A stretch of DNA of 62,591 bases. It comes from Spirochaetales bacterium. Its GTDB lineage: Bacteria; Spirochaetota; Spirochaetia; SZUA-6; DRHE01. A program made the translations under genes and the position numbers. Below, piece by piece: positions 16,494 through 25,581 of this stretch. The notes under the pieces were generated by a model. That model was not told the DNA's origin. It saw only the letters and a list, made by a program, of their open reading frames with translations, and searched no databases. The DNA is taken from contig JAUVWI010000014.1 of NCBI GenBank assembly GCA_030604195.1, positions 1-62,591 on the forward strand. The letters run 5' to 3'. Numbering within the stretch: position 1 is the first letter of the stretch; each line of letters starts with the position of its first letter.

Positions 16494-17777
16494 GTGAAAA
16501 GCCTCTTTTTCCGCACCCTTATTGCCTTTATGGCCGCCTTAGCGGTGTTTATTCTGATTATGGCCATTATACTTTTCTGGGGATATAACCATTCCATTGC
16601 CGAATGGAATCGGGAGAAGCAGAGCGGAATTGAGAGGTATGCCAGGGCCGTGATAGCTTCTGAATCTCCGGAAAGTATTGACTATTCTATTCCCGCTGAT
16701 ATACCGCTCTTCGTCTATGATGCTGACCGCAACCTGCTTCTCTCCAATCGCGGTTCCGGACGAAAGAGGCAAACAGAGAGCTACGGGCAGGAGTTAATCC
16801 CGGTTATGCAGGGCGGAAAGATTACCGGCTATTATTATTCAGGGGTTTTACACTTCAGAAATGACCTGGCCAATGACCGGTTTCTTGATTCAATGGGGCG
16901 CATAATCTGGGCAGGTTTTTTTGTTTCCTTTATGATCGCCCTGTTGTTTGCCCTCTTTTTTTCCAGGAGCCTATCTTCACCGGCTGAAACCGTGGCCAAG
17001 GGGTTGGACCGGATTGCCTGCGGTGATCTTAACGTTAATATCCCGGAAAAAGGAGCTGAGGAGATTGCCATAATAGCACGCTCAGCCAATAAATTGGGCA
17101 GGCAGCTGGAAAGCGAGCAGGAGCTGCGCAGGCAGTGGGCCCAGGACCTGGCCCATGATCTGAGAACGCCGGTGGCTGCACTCCGGGCCCAGCTTGAGGG
17201 TATGCGGGATGGGGTTCTCGATCTTACTGAAGCGCGCATTGAAAAAAATATCAAGGAAATAGATAGAATTGAGAAACTGGTGGCTGACCTGGAGGAGCTT
17301 ACCAGGCTTGAGTCTCCGGAGATGAAGGTGGAAAAAAGAGAGATCAAGAGCGGCGATTTTATCGGGGAAATCCGGGATCGTTTCCTGCAGAAAATTGAGC
17401 AGAAAGGGATCACTTTTAAGGGGCTGGCGGCTATTGATAGCTTTTGGGCTGATGAGAATCTGCTGGTCAGGGCGGTCTCAAATATCATGGCCAATGCGGT
17501 AAGACATGCGGATTCAGAGGGTTTGGTGCGGCTGGAAATAGCTAAAGATGAAACTGATAAGGTAGTAATCAGTGTATTTAATTCCGGAGCCGCTATTCCG
17601 GAAGAGGAGTTGAGCAGGGTCTTTGACCGCCTTTTCCGGGGCGAGTATGCGCGCAATACCCCCGGCTCCGGCCTGGGGCTGACTATTGCCAGGAAGATTA
17701 CCGAGCTGCATGGCGGTGCTATTGCTATTCACAGCCGTAAAGATCATGGCACAACTGTTGTGCTTACTATGGGATAA
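16494..17777 (+). CDS. membrane sensor histidine kinase
   Basis: The 427 residues start with GTG immediately after the regulator's stop. Two membrane helices (about 5-27 and 137-160) bracket a short periplasmic sensor of about 105 residues. Then come a HAMP linker (SSPAETVAKGLDRIACGDLN), the HisKA box with the phosphorylated His (DLAHDLRTPVAALRAQLEG) and the ATPase domain (NIMANAVRHAD, then TPGSGLGLTIARKITELHGG). All functional boxes are intact. It is the partner of the upstream regulator. The signal is unknown; the linked polyferredoxin suggests a redox cue. Confidence 0.92.
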   Translation: MKSLFFRTLIAFMAALAVFILIMAIILFWGYNHSIAEWNREKQSGIERYARAVIASESPESIDYSIPADIPLFVYDADRNLLLSNRGSGRKRQTESYGQELIPVMQGGKITGYYYSGVLHFRNDLANDRFLDSMGRIIWAGFFVSFMIALLFALFFSRSLSSPAETVAKGLDRIACGDLNVNIPEKGAEEIAIIARSANKLGRQLESEQELRRQWAQDLAHDLRTPVAALRAQLEGMRDGVLDLTEARIEKNIKEIDRIEKLVADLEELTRLESPEMKVEKREIKSGDFIGEIRDRFLQKIEQKGITFKGLAAIDSFWADENLLVRAVSNIMANAVRHADSEGLVRLEIAKDETDKVVISVFNSGAAIPEEELSRVFDRLFRGEYARNTPGSGLGLTIARKITELHGGAIAIHSRKDHGTTVVLTMG

Positions 17778-17789
17778 GGATAAAACACA

Positions 17790-18785
17790 ATGCATATTAT
17801 TCCTGACAATATATTTTTCCATCTGTTGTCATTACTGTTCAGTTTTTTCATACTTGCCAGGAGCGCGGATTTTTTAGTTGACGGCGCAGTGGGCATAGCC
17901 TCCATACTGAAGATCCCAAAGATGATTATCGGTGTTATTTTAGTTGGCTTTGCCACCACCGCTCCGGAGTTTACCGTTTCGCTGCTTTCGGCTATCCGGG
18001 GATTCCCGGAGATCGCACTGGGAAATGCATTGGGATCCGTCATAGTGGATGATGCCCTGGCTTTAGCCCTGGGCATAGTAGTGGCGCCCACAGCTATCCG
18101 TGTGGAGAAAAAAAGCCTGCGCTGGTTCGGTATTTTCCTGATATCCATAGATATCTTAAGTTTCTTATTAAGTTTGAATGGCATCATAAGCCGGCTGGAG
18201 GGTCTTCTCCTTCTTTCTATTTTGGTTGTCTATCTTATTGTGGTCTTTCAGGTTGAAAGAAAGAAGAGAAAAGCCGGCGTCATTCAAGAAGAACTGAATG
18301 AAGAGCTGGAGGAATATGTCAAAGCCGGGGGTCTCTTAAAACAGGTCTTACGCTTCATGCTGGGTGTGGGCGGCGTGGTGCTGGCATCACAATTCCTTAT
18401 TGATTCCTCGGTCTTTATTGCCGGCTATTTCGGGGCCTCCAAAGCCCTTATCGGGCTGACTGTTGTGGCAATCGGCACCTCCCTGCCTGAAATTGCCACC
18501 TGTATCTCCGCTGCCCGTAAAGGCCACGGCGATCTTGCTTTCGGGGATATTATCGGCGCTGATATTCTGAATGTGTTATGGATAATCGGAGCCGCGTCAT
18601 TTGCCAATCCGATCCATGTTGAGCGAGCCATGATCTTATTCGCCTTTCCCTGGATGCTCTTTGTGGTAGCCACTATGCTCTCTTTTGCCTGGTGGGGCTA
18701 CAAACTGCAGCGCTGGAAAGGGTTTGTTCTAATTGCGATTTATTTTGTTTATCTGGGTCTTTCCCTGTTCCGGTTCATTTTATGA
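17790..18785 (+). CDS. CaCA-family sodium/calcium exchanger-like protein
   Basis: This inner-membrane antiporter-like protein has 331 residues and the two inverted alpha repeats of the CaCA superfamily: GFATTAPEFTVSLLSAIRG with GNALGSVIVDDAL, and AIGTSLPEIATCISAARKG with GDIIGADILNVL. The usual GNxxGSN/GSNIFN motif is altered in both halves (V for N in the first, D for N at the start of the second), so ion selectivity may differ. A charged loop of about 35 residues (RKKRKAGVIQEELNEELEEY) splits the halves. It starts 12 bp after the kinase with AAGGA upstream, and its stop overlaps the mtnA ATG. Confidence 0.85.
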   Translation: MHIIPDNIFFHLLSLLFSFFILARSADFLVDGAVGIASILKIPKMIIGVILVGFATTAPEFTVSLLSAIRGFPEIALGNALGSVIVDDALALALGIVVAPTAIRVEKKSLRWFGIFLISIDILSFLLSLNGIISRLEGLLLLSILVVYLIVVFQVERKKRKAGVIQEELNEELEEYVKAGGLLKQVLRFMLGVGGVVLASQFLIDSSVFIAGYFGASKALIGLTVVAIGTSLPEIATCISAARKGHGDLAFGDIIGADILNVLWIIGAASFANPIHVERAMILFAFPWMLFVVATMLSFAWWGYKLQRWKGFVLIAIYFVYLGLSLFRFIL

Positions 18786-19813
18786 TAAAAAGCATACGCT
18801 GGGAAAATAACGAGCTGATCTTTCTCGATCAGACACAACTTCCTGTTGATGTGGTGGAAGAAAAACAGGAATCAATAAATCAGGTCTGGCACTCTATTAA
18901 CATGCTGAAGGTTCGCGGAGCGCCTGCTATAGGTATTGCCGCAGCTTACGGGCTGCTTTTAGGTGTGCGCGATAAACTGGAGTTGCCCTGCCGGGATTTC
19001 CTGGCAGAGATATTTAGACAGGCGGAATACTTGGGTACCTCACGCCCTACAGCGGTGAATCTCAGCTGGGCTATGAAGAGGATGACTTCCTTTGCCGGGG
19101 AGCTGGATACTGAAGATACCCGGCAGATATATAACAGTCTTGTAGGGGAAGCTGTCCGTATTCATGAAGAGGACCGCCGGTTGTGCAGAAGTATCGGCGA
19201 GCATGGGACTGCTCTGATTAAAAAGGGAATGGGAATTCTGACCCATTGTAATGCCGGCTCTCTGGCAACATCAGAGCTGGGAACCGCAACAGCTCCCATG
19301 TATCTGGCCCATGAAAGGGGTATAGAGTTTCGGGTTTATGTGGATGAAACCAGACCTTTGCTGCAGGGTGCCAGGCTGACCAGCTGGGAGCTTCAGCGGG
19401 CGGGAATTGACGTTACTCTTATAACCGATAACATGGCAGCCTATGTTATGTCTAAGGGACTGATTGACCTGGTGCTTGTCGGCGCAGACAGGGTTGCCGC
19501 CAATGGCGATGTAGCCAATAAAATAGGCACCATGGGCGTGGCTATCCTGGCAAAACATTTTAAAATTCCCTTCTATGTTGCCAGCCCCTCATCAACAGTG
19601 GACCTGGCAACCAAAAAGGGGGAGGATATAGAAATTGAAGAGCGCAGTGATGAGGAAGTAACCCATTTCGGACTCAGGAGAACCGGGCCTGAAGGTATAA
19701 AAGTGCGTAATCCGGCGTTTGATGTTACCCCGCATGAGCTGGTGACCGGCATACTTACTGAAAAAGGGATAATCTCTCCTCCATGGAAAAAAAACCTTAA
19801 AGCTTTTTTATAG
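18782..19813 (+). CDS. mtnA: S-methyl-5-thioribose-1-phosphate isomerase
   Basis: MtnA isomerises methylthioribose-1-phosphate to the ribulose form in methionine salvage. The 343-residue reading from 18782 overlaps the exchanger's stop as ATGA. An upstream reading from 18692 would lie inside the exchanger and is not supported. Motifs are MLKVRGAPAIGIAAAYG, GILTHCNAGSLATSELGTAT with the catalytic Cys, DNMAAYVMSKG and GADRVAANGDVANKIGT with the catalytic Asp. No other mtn genes are nearby, so coupling to an ion exchanger is unusual context. Related eIF2B-like ribose-1,5-bisphosphate isomerases are an alternative, less likely. Confidence 0.92.
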   Translation: MIKSIRWENNELIFLDQTQLPVDVVEEKQESINQVWHSINMLKVRGAPAIGIAAAYGLLLGVRDKLELPCRDFLAEIFRQAEYLGTSRPTAVNLSWAMKRMTSFAGELDTEDTRQIYNSLVGEAVRIHEEDRRLCRSIGEHGTALIKKGMGILTHCNAGSLATSELGTATAPMYLAHERGIEFRVYVDETRPLLQGARLTSWELQRAGIDVTLITDNMAAYVMSKGLIDLVLVGADRVAANGDVANKIGTMGVAILAKHFKIPFYVASPSSTVDLATKKGEDIEIEERSDEEVTHFGLRRTGPEGIKVRNPAFDVTPHELVTGILTEKGIISPPWKKNLKAFL

Positions 19814-19885
19814 ATTCCTCTATCAATATGAACATCAGTGTAACGGTCAAAAGCTCCGCGATTAAGGCCGATTGACGCTGTGCAG

Positions 19886-20446
19886 TCAATATTCTTCCTG
19901 GTAGGCTTTTATGCCCTCTTTATATAGATCATTACCATAGATGTCGTTCACTACAATAGCAGGGAAATCCTTGACCTCCATTTTACGGATAGCCTCTGTT
20001 CCCAGATCTTCATAAGCAACGATTTCACTTTTTTTAATCTTTCCGGAAATAAGAGCGCCTGCCCCGCCGGTTGCTGCAAAATAGACTGCTTTATACCTCT
20101 TTAAAGCCTCGATAACCTCCCCTCCCCTGGAACCCTTGCCGATCATACCTTTCAGACCTATTTGCAGAAGGGCCGGCGTGCAGGGGTCCATCCGGCAACT
20201 CGTGGTTGGTCCTGCCGAGCCTATGACCTGACCGGGTCTAGCCGGCGTGGGTCCGACGTAATATATAATTTGCCCTTTTATATCAAAGGGGAGTTTCTCC
20301 CCCTTCTCAATCAGCTCAACAAGGCGTTTATGAGCCGCGTCCCTGGCCGAATAAATTATTCCACTGATTAATACCCTGTCGCCTGATTTGAGGCTTTCGA
20401 TCAGTTCATCAGTGAGTGGGGTTTCTATGGAAATTATCCTTTCCAT
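19886..20446 (-). CDS. class I fumarate hydratase, beta subunit
   Basis: This is the C-terminal half-enzyme of the two-subunit, iron-sulfur fumarase (or tartrate dehydratase-type) family. The 186 residues show LKSGDRVLISGIIYSARDAA, YYVGPTPARPGQVIGSAGPT, TSCRMD and the GKGSRGGEVIEALKRYKAVY and FAATGGAGALISGKIK segments. It lies 27 bp after the alpha subunit in the same direction. Together they should interconvert fumarate and malate, as in anaerobes. L-tartrate or mesaconate specificity cannot be excluded from sequence alone. Confidence 0.92.
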   Translation of the reverse strand: MERIISIETPLTDELIESLKSGDRVLISGIIYSARDAAHKRLVELIEKGEKLPFDIKGQIIYYVGPTPARPGQVIGSAGPTTSCRMDPCTPALLQIGLKGMIGKGSRGGEVIEALKRYKAVYFAATGGAGALISGKIKKSEIVAYEDLGTEAIRKMEVKDFPAIVVNDIYGNDLYKEGIKAYQEEY

Positions 20447-20473
20447 TTCCAGGCTCCTTTTGTTGATAATATC

Positions 20474-21319
20474 TTAAAATATTACTGTTTTATGCCTTGC
20501 GCAGTGGCATTGGATATTTACAGCTACCGGAAGGCTGCCGATGTGGGTGGGAAAGGTTTCAATATGAACATCCAGGGCAGTAACTGTTCCTCCCAGCCCC
20601 TGGGGGCCGATGCCAAGCTTGTTGATCTCTTCGAGCAGCTCAACTTCGAGCTGAGAAACAACAGGATCCGGATGTCTTTCAGTCAGGGGACGGAGCAAAG
20701 CCTTTTTTGCAATTATAGCGGCTTTCTCAAAAGTGCCTCCGATACCAACTCCGACTATTATGGGAGGGCAGGGATTTGATCCCGCTTCCTTTACTCTCTG
20801 CACAACAAATTTTTTTAATCCTTCGATCCCGACAGCGGGAGCAAATAATACAACCCGGCTCATATTCTCGCTGCCAAAACCTTTAGGCATTACTATCAGC
20901 TTCAAGTTCTTACCGGAGACTATTTCAACATGTATTATGGCAGGAGTATTATCTCCGGTGTTTTTCCCGGTAATCGGGTCACGGGATGATGCCCGTAAAA
21001 ATCCATCTCGATACCCCTGGCGCACACCATCATTAATGGCCTGGTTTATATCACCTCCGGTAATATGAACATCCTGGCCTATTTCCACAAATACCACGGC
21101 TAACCCTGTGTCCTGACATAGTGGAATGGATTTCCTTTCAGCGATTTCAGCATTCTCCAGCAATTGCCGGAAAATATCTTTGCCTACCGGGGATTTTTCC
21201 ATTTTTAGCCCGCTTCGATAGCCGTCTATTATATCTTTACCCAATATGGTATTAGCTTCTATGCACAGCCTTCGAACCGCTTTAGTAATTTCCTCTGCCT
21301 GGATCTCTCGTATTGCCAA
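20474..21319 (-). CDS. class I fumarate hydratase, alpha subunit
   Basis: This is the 281-residue N-terminal half-enzyme that binds the catalytic 4Fe-4S cluster. Its cysteines lie in IPLCQDTGLAVVF, SNPCPPIIVGVGIGG and near the end in IQCHCARH. SSRDPITGKNTGDNTPA and MPKGFGSENMS are further family signatures. The gene is directly upstream of the beta-subunit gene. Split subunits are usual in anaerobes and archaea, while enterobacterial FumA is fused. No other citric-acid-cycle gene is adjacent. Confidence 0.93.
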   Translation of the reverse strand: MAIREIQAEEITKAVRRLCIEANTILGKDIIDGYRSGLKMEKSPVGKDIFRQLLENAEIAERKSIPLCQDTGLAVVFVEIGQDVHITGGDINQAINDGVRQGYRDGFLRASSRDPITGKNTGDNTPAIIHVEIVSGKNLKLIVMPKGFGSENMSRVVLFAPAVGIEGLKKFVVQRVKEAGSNPCPPIIVGVGIGGTFEKAAIIAKKALLRPLTERHPDPVVSQLEVELLEEINKLGIGPQGLGGTVTALDVHIETFPTHIGSLPVAVNIQCHCARHKTVIF

Positions 21320-21434
21320 ATCGGCCTCCTGATTGCGGCACTTTTTCCCGCCAATGCAAAAATCGCCGCCACCCTCAGCCTGGCCGGTATTGGTCCTTAA
21401 AAAAACGCTGGTGAAAATTGGGAACCAGCCGGCT

Positions 21435-22547
21435 TTATGCGGTGAAAATTTTGCTGAGCTTGTTAGTCTCCTTTAAACCGCTGCCCGTTAATATAAGAAC
21501 CGCATCCCTTTTATCATGGGGCTTAAGCTTTCTCCAGCCGGCCAGAGCTGCAGCCGAAGTTGGTTCTGCAAAGATGCCAATCGAAAAAAGGCTCCTTGCG
21601 GCTGACAATATTTCCTCTTCGCTGACACTTAAGGTAAAACCCCCGCATTCTCTGAGCGCTTTAAGTACAGCCTTTGCACGGGGCGGTCTCTGTACAGCTA
21701 TGCCTTCAGCAACTGTTGTTTCCACTTCTATCTCAGCCGAATCATCCAGCCCATGAATAAAAGCGGTATGGATCGGGGAGCATTTTTCAGCCTGGATCCC
21801 AATCAACCAGGGCATCCGGTGGGCCAAGCCTGCCTGAATCAGAGATTTGAAACCCAGGTATATACCCTCAACGTTCCCCCCGCTTCCCAGAGGAATGATT
21901 ACCAAAGCCGGCAGTTTTCTGCCTAAATCCTCCCAGAGCTCGTATGCTGTGGATTTGAATCCCAGCGGAAAAATCGGATTCCAGAGATGACTGGCATAAT
22001 AGGTGTTGCCGGAGGCTTCAATTGCAGCATCATTCGCATCCTGCCTTTTACCCGGTATTTTTACCACCTCAGCATTGTAGAATTTCATCTGCATCAGTTT
22101 CCCATCCGGAGTATATCCGGGAACAAAAACCCTGCAGTTGATATTTGCTGCTGCCGAATAGGCGGCTATTGCGGCTCCCGCATTGCCCGAAGAGTCCTCA
22201 ATAACCACAGTAATGCCCAGGTGCTTTACCAGACTTATCAATAAACTGGCTCCCCTGTCCTTGAAAGAGCCGGTGGGCTGCAGAAAATCAAGCTTTAGAT
22301 AGAGGTCGGTTCCATCGATTTTCTTTTTTATCAGTGGCGAATGGCCCTCTCCCAGGGAGACCGGAACAAGATCCCGGGGAAGGCCGAATGCCTCCCTGTA
22401 GCGCCATATAGTCCGGTCGCTATTTTCCAGAGCTTTTTCCGGAAACATATCACTGTTTTCTATCTCCAGAAAACTGCCGCAGCTACAACGGAATATTTTT
22501 TCAGTTAACGGGTACTTTTTCCCGCAGGAGTAACATGAATACCTCAT
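21435..22547 (-). CDS. threonine synthase-like PLP enzyme with N-terminal zinc ribbon
   Basis: The 370 residues begin with a zinc ribbon (CYSCGKKYPLTEKIFRCSCG), as in the short threonine synthases of archaea and many Gram-positives. The fold type II PLP domain follows: LKLDFLQPTGSFKDRGAS with the PLP lysine, IEDSSGNAGAAIAAYSAAA, IPLGSGGNVEGIY for phosphate binding, and FAEPTSAAALAG. It differs strongly from the thrC at 12.7 kb, so the window holds two types. It may be a genuine second threonine synthase or a paralogue acting on another phosphorylated substrate. It is transcribed alone, 115 bp upstream of the fumarase genes. Confidence 0.85.
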   Translation of the reverse strand: MRYSCYSCGKKYPLTEKIFRCSCGSFLEIENSDMFPEKALENSDRTIWRYREAFGLPRDLVPVSLGEGHSPLIKKKIDGTDLYLKLDFLQPTGSFKDRGASLLISLVKHLGITVVIEDSSGNAGAAIAAYSAAANINCRVFVPGYTPDGKLMQMKFYNAEVVKIPGKRQDANDAAIEASGNTYYASHLWNPIFPLGFKSTAYELWEDLGRKLPALVIIPLGSGGNVEGIYLGFKSLIQAGLAHRMPWLIGIQAEKCSPIHTAFIHGLDDSAEIEVETTVAEGIAVQRPPRAKAVLKALRECGGFTLSVSEEEILSAARSLFSIGIFAEPTSAAALAGWRKLKPHDKRDAVLILTGSGLKETNKLSKIFTA

Positions 22548-22789
22548 AGAGCCACCTTACCATAAGATATGTCCTGCTGCAAAGGCAGTGGCATTATGAA
22601 TGATTATTTCATCCGGCAGCAGGGTGGGTTTACCTATAGATTGACAGGAGGTTGCATATTGGTTAAAACAGTTATAAGAACGACAACACTTGCTGGAAAT
22701 TATGGCAGATGCAGCTGCAAACCAGCAGCGGGAAAGCCGGCCTTGAGCCGGGAGGCCTGCGTATTCTTTCCCTTTAAGGAGTATTAATA

Positions 22790-23836
22790 ATGAGCTATGG
22801 ATTTGGAATTGTAGGACTTGGCCTGATAGCAGATTTTCATGCTAAGGCAATAGAGGCCATGAACAATGGCGAGGTTGTAGCCTGCCTGTCACGCTCTCAA
22901 GAGAAGGCCGATGCTTTTGCGCACAAATACGGCTGTACCGGCTATTCTTCAATGGAAGATTTCCTGGCCCATCCGGGCTTGAATATTGTGACTGTCTGTA
23001 CTCCCTCGGGCAGCCATCTTGAGCCCAGTCTCAAAATAATTGAAGGGGGTAAGCATCTGATAGTGGAAAAGCCCCTGGAAGTCACACTGGAGCGCTGTGA
23101 TAAGATAATCAGGGCTGCACAGAATAAAGGGACCCGGTTGGCGACAGTCTTTCCCTCCCGTTTCCATGAGGCAGCAGGGGTTATTAAAGATGCCCTGGCC
23201 GAAGGCCGCTTCGGCAGGGTGGTGCTGGGAGGCGCCTATGTGAAGTGGTACCGTACCCAGGAGTATTACGATAACGGCGGCTGGCATGGGACTAAGGCAC
23301 TGGACGGCGGCGGCGCGCTGATGAACCAGTCAATCCACGCAATTGACCTGCTGCTGTGGCTGATGGGTCCGGTGGTTTCAGTGCAGGCTTACACCGGTAC
23401 TCTTGGACACCAGCGCATCGAGGTTGAAGACGCGGCAGTGGCAGCCCTGGAATTTGAAAGCGGCGCTCTGGGGGTTATTGAAGGCTCTACCGCGGCTTAC
23501 CCGGGATTCCTGAAGAAAATCGAAATCTGCGGCACTAAAGGAAGCGCGGTCATGGAAGAAGCGGATTTGAAATACTGGAGTTTTGCCGAGGAAAAAGAAC
23601 AGGATGAGGCCATCAGAAAGAAGTATGCCGCAAGGACCGATTCAGGCGGCGGCGCGGCAGATCCGGCAGCTATAAGCTTCAAGCCCCATCAGTGGCAGTT
23701 TGAGGAATTCGTGGCCTGCCTCGACTCAGGGCGGTCGAGTATGGCGGAGGGTAAAGAGGGGCGCAAAGCAGTAGAAATTATCCTGGCCATCTACCAGAGT
23801 GCAAACACCGGGAAACGGGTATCCCTGCCCCTTTGA
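22790..23836 (+). CDS. Gfo/Idh/MocA-family oxidoreductase
   Basis: This NAD(P)-dependent sugar or inositol dehydrogenase-like protein has 348 residues. Its Rossmann motif is FGIVGLGLIADFHAKAIEAM, the catalytic-region EKP motif appears as LIVEKPLEVT, and the C-terminal domain has GGWHGTKALDGGGALMNQS and HAIDLLLWLMG. AAGGAG sits 9 bases before the ATG. No sugar transporter or partner dehydrogenase is adjacent, so the substrate cannot be named. A second, only distantly similar family member lies at 48.9-49.9 kb. The 240 bp before it contain no convincing gene. Confidence 0.9.
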   Translation: MSYGFGIVGLGLIADFHAKAIEAMNNGEVVACLSRSQEKADAFAHKYGCTGYSSMEDFLAHPGLNIVTVCTPSGSHLEPSLKIIEGGKHLIVEKPLEVTLERCDKIIRAAQNKGTRLATVFPSRFHEAAGVIKDALAEGRFGRVVLGGAYVKWYRTQEYYDNGGWHGTKALDGGGALMNQSIHAIDLLLWLMGPVVSVQAYTGTLGHQRIEVEDAAVAALEFESGALGVIEGSTAAYPGFLKKIEICGTKGSAVMEEADLKYWSFAEEKEQDEAIRKKYAARTDSGGGAADPAAISFKPHQWQFEEFVACLDSGRSSMAEGKEGRKAVEIILAIYQSANTGKRVSLPL

Positions 23837-23941
23837 AAATTAAGAGATCTCTTTCCGTCATTATCACATCGCTGAAAATGGCAGCTGTTAAGGGTGGCGG
23901 TTTGCTAAGACCTCTGCAATTTAGAATGAAAAGTCTTATCC

Positions 23942-24240
23942 TTAAAAAATAAATCGTTTAATCCTGTCCAGGATCGGATCTTTTTCGGTAAGAAATTGAT
24001 ATATAGCTGCAGATAGTTCCCTTGTCCTTAAATAGCCGAATATACAGTGAGGATTACGTTTTCCGTTTTATTCAGTTCCGGGTAATATTCACGCATTATT
24101 TTCTTTCGTCTGTGCCTGTAGATGACATTAAACAGCTTATCCCTTAAAAGGTTTTTTACCGGTTTGTGATTTTCATCCGGAAAAAAGCAAATACTCAACC
24201 TCTTGAAAATTTATCAGATCCCAAGAGACATCCGGGCTGA
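23942..24240 (-). pseudogene. frameshifted gene remnant of unknown family
   Basis: The 540 bp between the oxidoreductase and the BMP lipoprotein have no intact gene, but the minus strand carries three coding-like pieces in different frames that read on from one another. These are PDVSWDLINFQEVEYLLFSG, then ENHKPVKNLLRDKLFNVIYR...NKTENVILTVYSA, then GYLRTRELSAAIYQFLTEKD...RIKRFIF ending at 23942. Two frameshifts would join them. I do not recognise the family. The rest of the gap (23837-23941) holds nothing I can identify. Confidence 0.4.
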
Positions 24241-24307
24241 TTCACATCCGATCAGACCCATGTCAAATAAAAAAATAAGGGGAATCATTTATTAGTTCTA
24301 CATTCTC

Positions 24308-24336
24308 TTGACAGGCTTCAATGAGCGCATTAACGT
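24308..24336 (+). promoter_or_regulatory. possible promoter of the BMP operon
   Basis: A perfect -35 TTGACA (24308-24313) is followed after 17 bases by a weak -10, TAACGT (24331-24336). It lies about 40 bp before the start codon, which has a strong AGGAGGG ribosome site. No riboswitch-like fold was recognised. Confidence 0.35.
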
Positions 24337-24374
24337 AGGATATCTGAATAATCTGTTAAATATAGGAGGGAGCA

Positions 24375-25556
24375 ATGAAACTCACAAAAATCATTATTTC
24401 CGTTATGCTGGTAATGCTATTAGCGACTGTCGTGGTGATGGTTGGATGTAAGAAGAAAGCAGAGCCTGTACCGGAAAAAAAAGTTAAAGCCGGGTTCATC
24501 TACGTCGGGCCTATTGGAGACTACGGATGGTCCCACGCTCATGATGTGGGCAGGAATATTGCAGAAGGAAAATTCCCCTGGCTTGAGACCCTATTTGTTG
24601 AGTCTGTGCCCGAAGCGGATTCCGCCAGAATTGTAGACAGGTTTATCGTTGAGGAAAAGTGCGATGTAGTGTTTACAACAAGCTTCGGTTATATGGATGA
24701 TACTGTCAAAGCGGGAGAGAAGTACCCCGACAAGCTCTTTATGCACTGTTCGGGTTTCAAGAATTCTGAGAATGTGGGAACCTACTTCGCAGAGCTCTAT
24801 CAGATGTACTATTTAAACGGCCTGATGGCCGGAGCCCTCACCAAGAGCAACAAGGTCGGTTACGTAGGCGCTTTTCCCATTCCTGAAGTAGTCAGACATA
24901 TCAATGCCTTTGCCTTAGGTGCTAAGGATGCCAACCCCGATGCGAAAGTCCATGTACGCTGGATCTTTTCCTGGTATGATCCGGCTAAAGCAAGAGAAGC
25001 CGCGGAAGCCTTAGTTGCAAGCGGCTGTGATGCCATAGCCTTTACCGAGGATTCACCGAGTGTAATTGAGGTAGGCCAGGAACACACGGAGAAGGGCAAG
25101 CCGGTCTATACTTTTAGCCACTACAGCCCGATGCATGAATTCGGTGTTGATTCTGTAGTATCCGGTCAGCTTGTGGACTGGGGCGTGATGTACGAAAAGA
25201 TCCTGAAAGATATCTATGACGGCACGTGGAGTAACGAGGACCTCTGGTGGCTGGCTGGTGAGAATGCCGCCCTTTTGGGAGGCAGCCTGGATAATAAGGT
25301 AAATCCCAAGTTTGTAGATGAGCTTAAAGCCGTAACTGTTGGTGTCTCTGATCTGGGAAAGATCAATGTTTACGATCTGGTTATGAAGCGTCTTGACCAG
25401 ATGATCCAGGGAACGGATGTCTTCGACCCATTTGTCGGGCCTATCTCGGATAATAAGGGCAAGGAGAGAATCCCATCCGGTGTTAAGGCAAGCAAAGGAG
25501 AGCTTTTAAGCATTGACTACTATGTGGATAATATAGTGGGAGACGTTCCTAAATAA
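24375..25556 (+). CDS. BMP-family (PnrA/TmpC-like) nucleoside-binding lipoprotein
   Basis: This is the extracytoplasmic receptor of a purine-nucleoside-type ABC importer, the family of spirochaetal TmpC/PnrA and Borrelia BmpA. The 393 residues have a lipoprotein signal ending VVVMVGC, then VKAGFIYVGPIGDYGWSHAH. GTYFAELYQMYYLNGLMAGA, KVGYVGAFPIPEVVRHINAF and GCDAIAFTEDSPS are typical of the family. The system's ATPase and two permeases follow. A strong terminator directly after this gene probably makes the receptor more abundant than the membrane parts. Confidence 0.93.
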   Translation: MKLTKIIISVMLVMLLATVVVMVGCKKKAEPVPEKKVKAGFIYVGPIGDYGWSHAHDVGRNIAEGKFPWLETLFVESVPEADSARIVDRFIVEEKCDVVFTTSFGYMDDTVKAGEKYPDKLFMHCSGFKNSENVGTYFAELYQMYYLNGLMAGALTKSNKVGYVGAFPIPEVVRHINAFALGAKDANPDAKVHVRWIFSWYDPAKAREAAEALVASGCDAIAFTEDSPSVIEVGQEHTEKGKPVYTFSHYSPMHEFGVDSVVSGQLVDWGVMYEKILKDIYDGTWSNEDLWWLAGENAALLGGSLDNKVNPKFVDELKAVTVGVSDLGKINVYDLVMKRLDQMIQGTDVFDPFVGPISDNKGKERIPSGVKASKGELLSIDYYVDNIVGDVPK

Positions 25557-25581
25557 GGTAACTGCGAATATCATCTTAAGA

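Noticed and set aside
22641..22670. Promoter from TTGACA upstream of the oxidoreductase
   Set aside because: The -10 at 17 bases (TAAAAC) is poor, and it lies 125 bp from the gene; support is too weak.
24250..24374. Purine riboswitch ahead of the nucleoside transporter
   Set aside because: No conserved purine aptamer core or paired P1 helix was recognised; only a promoter-like -35 was seen.
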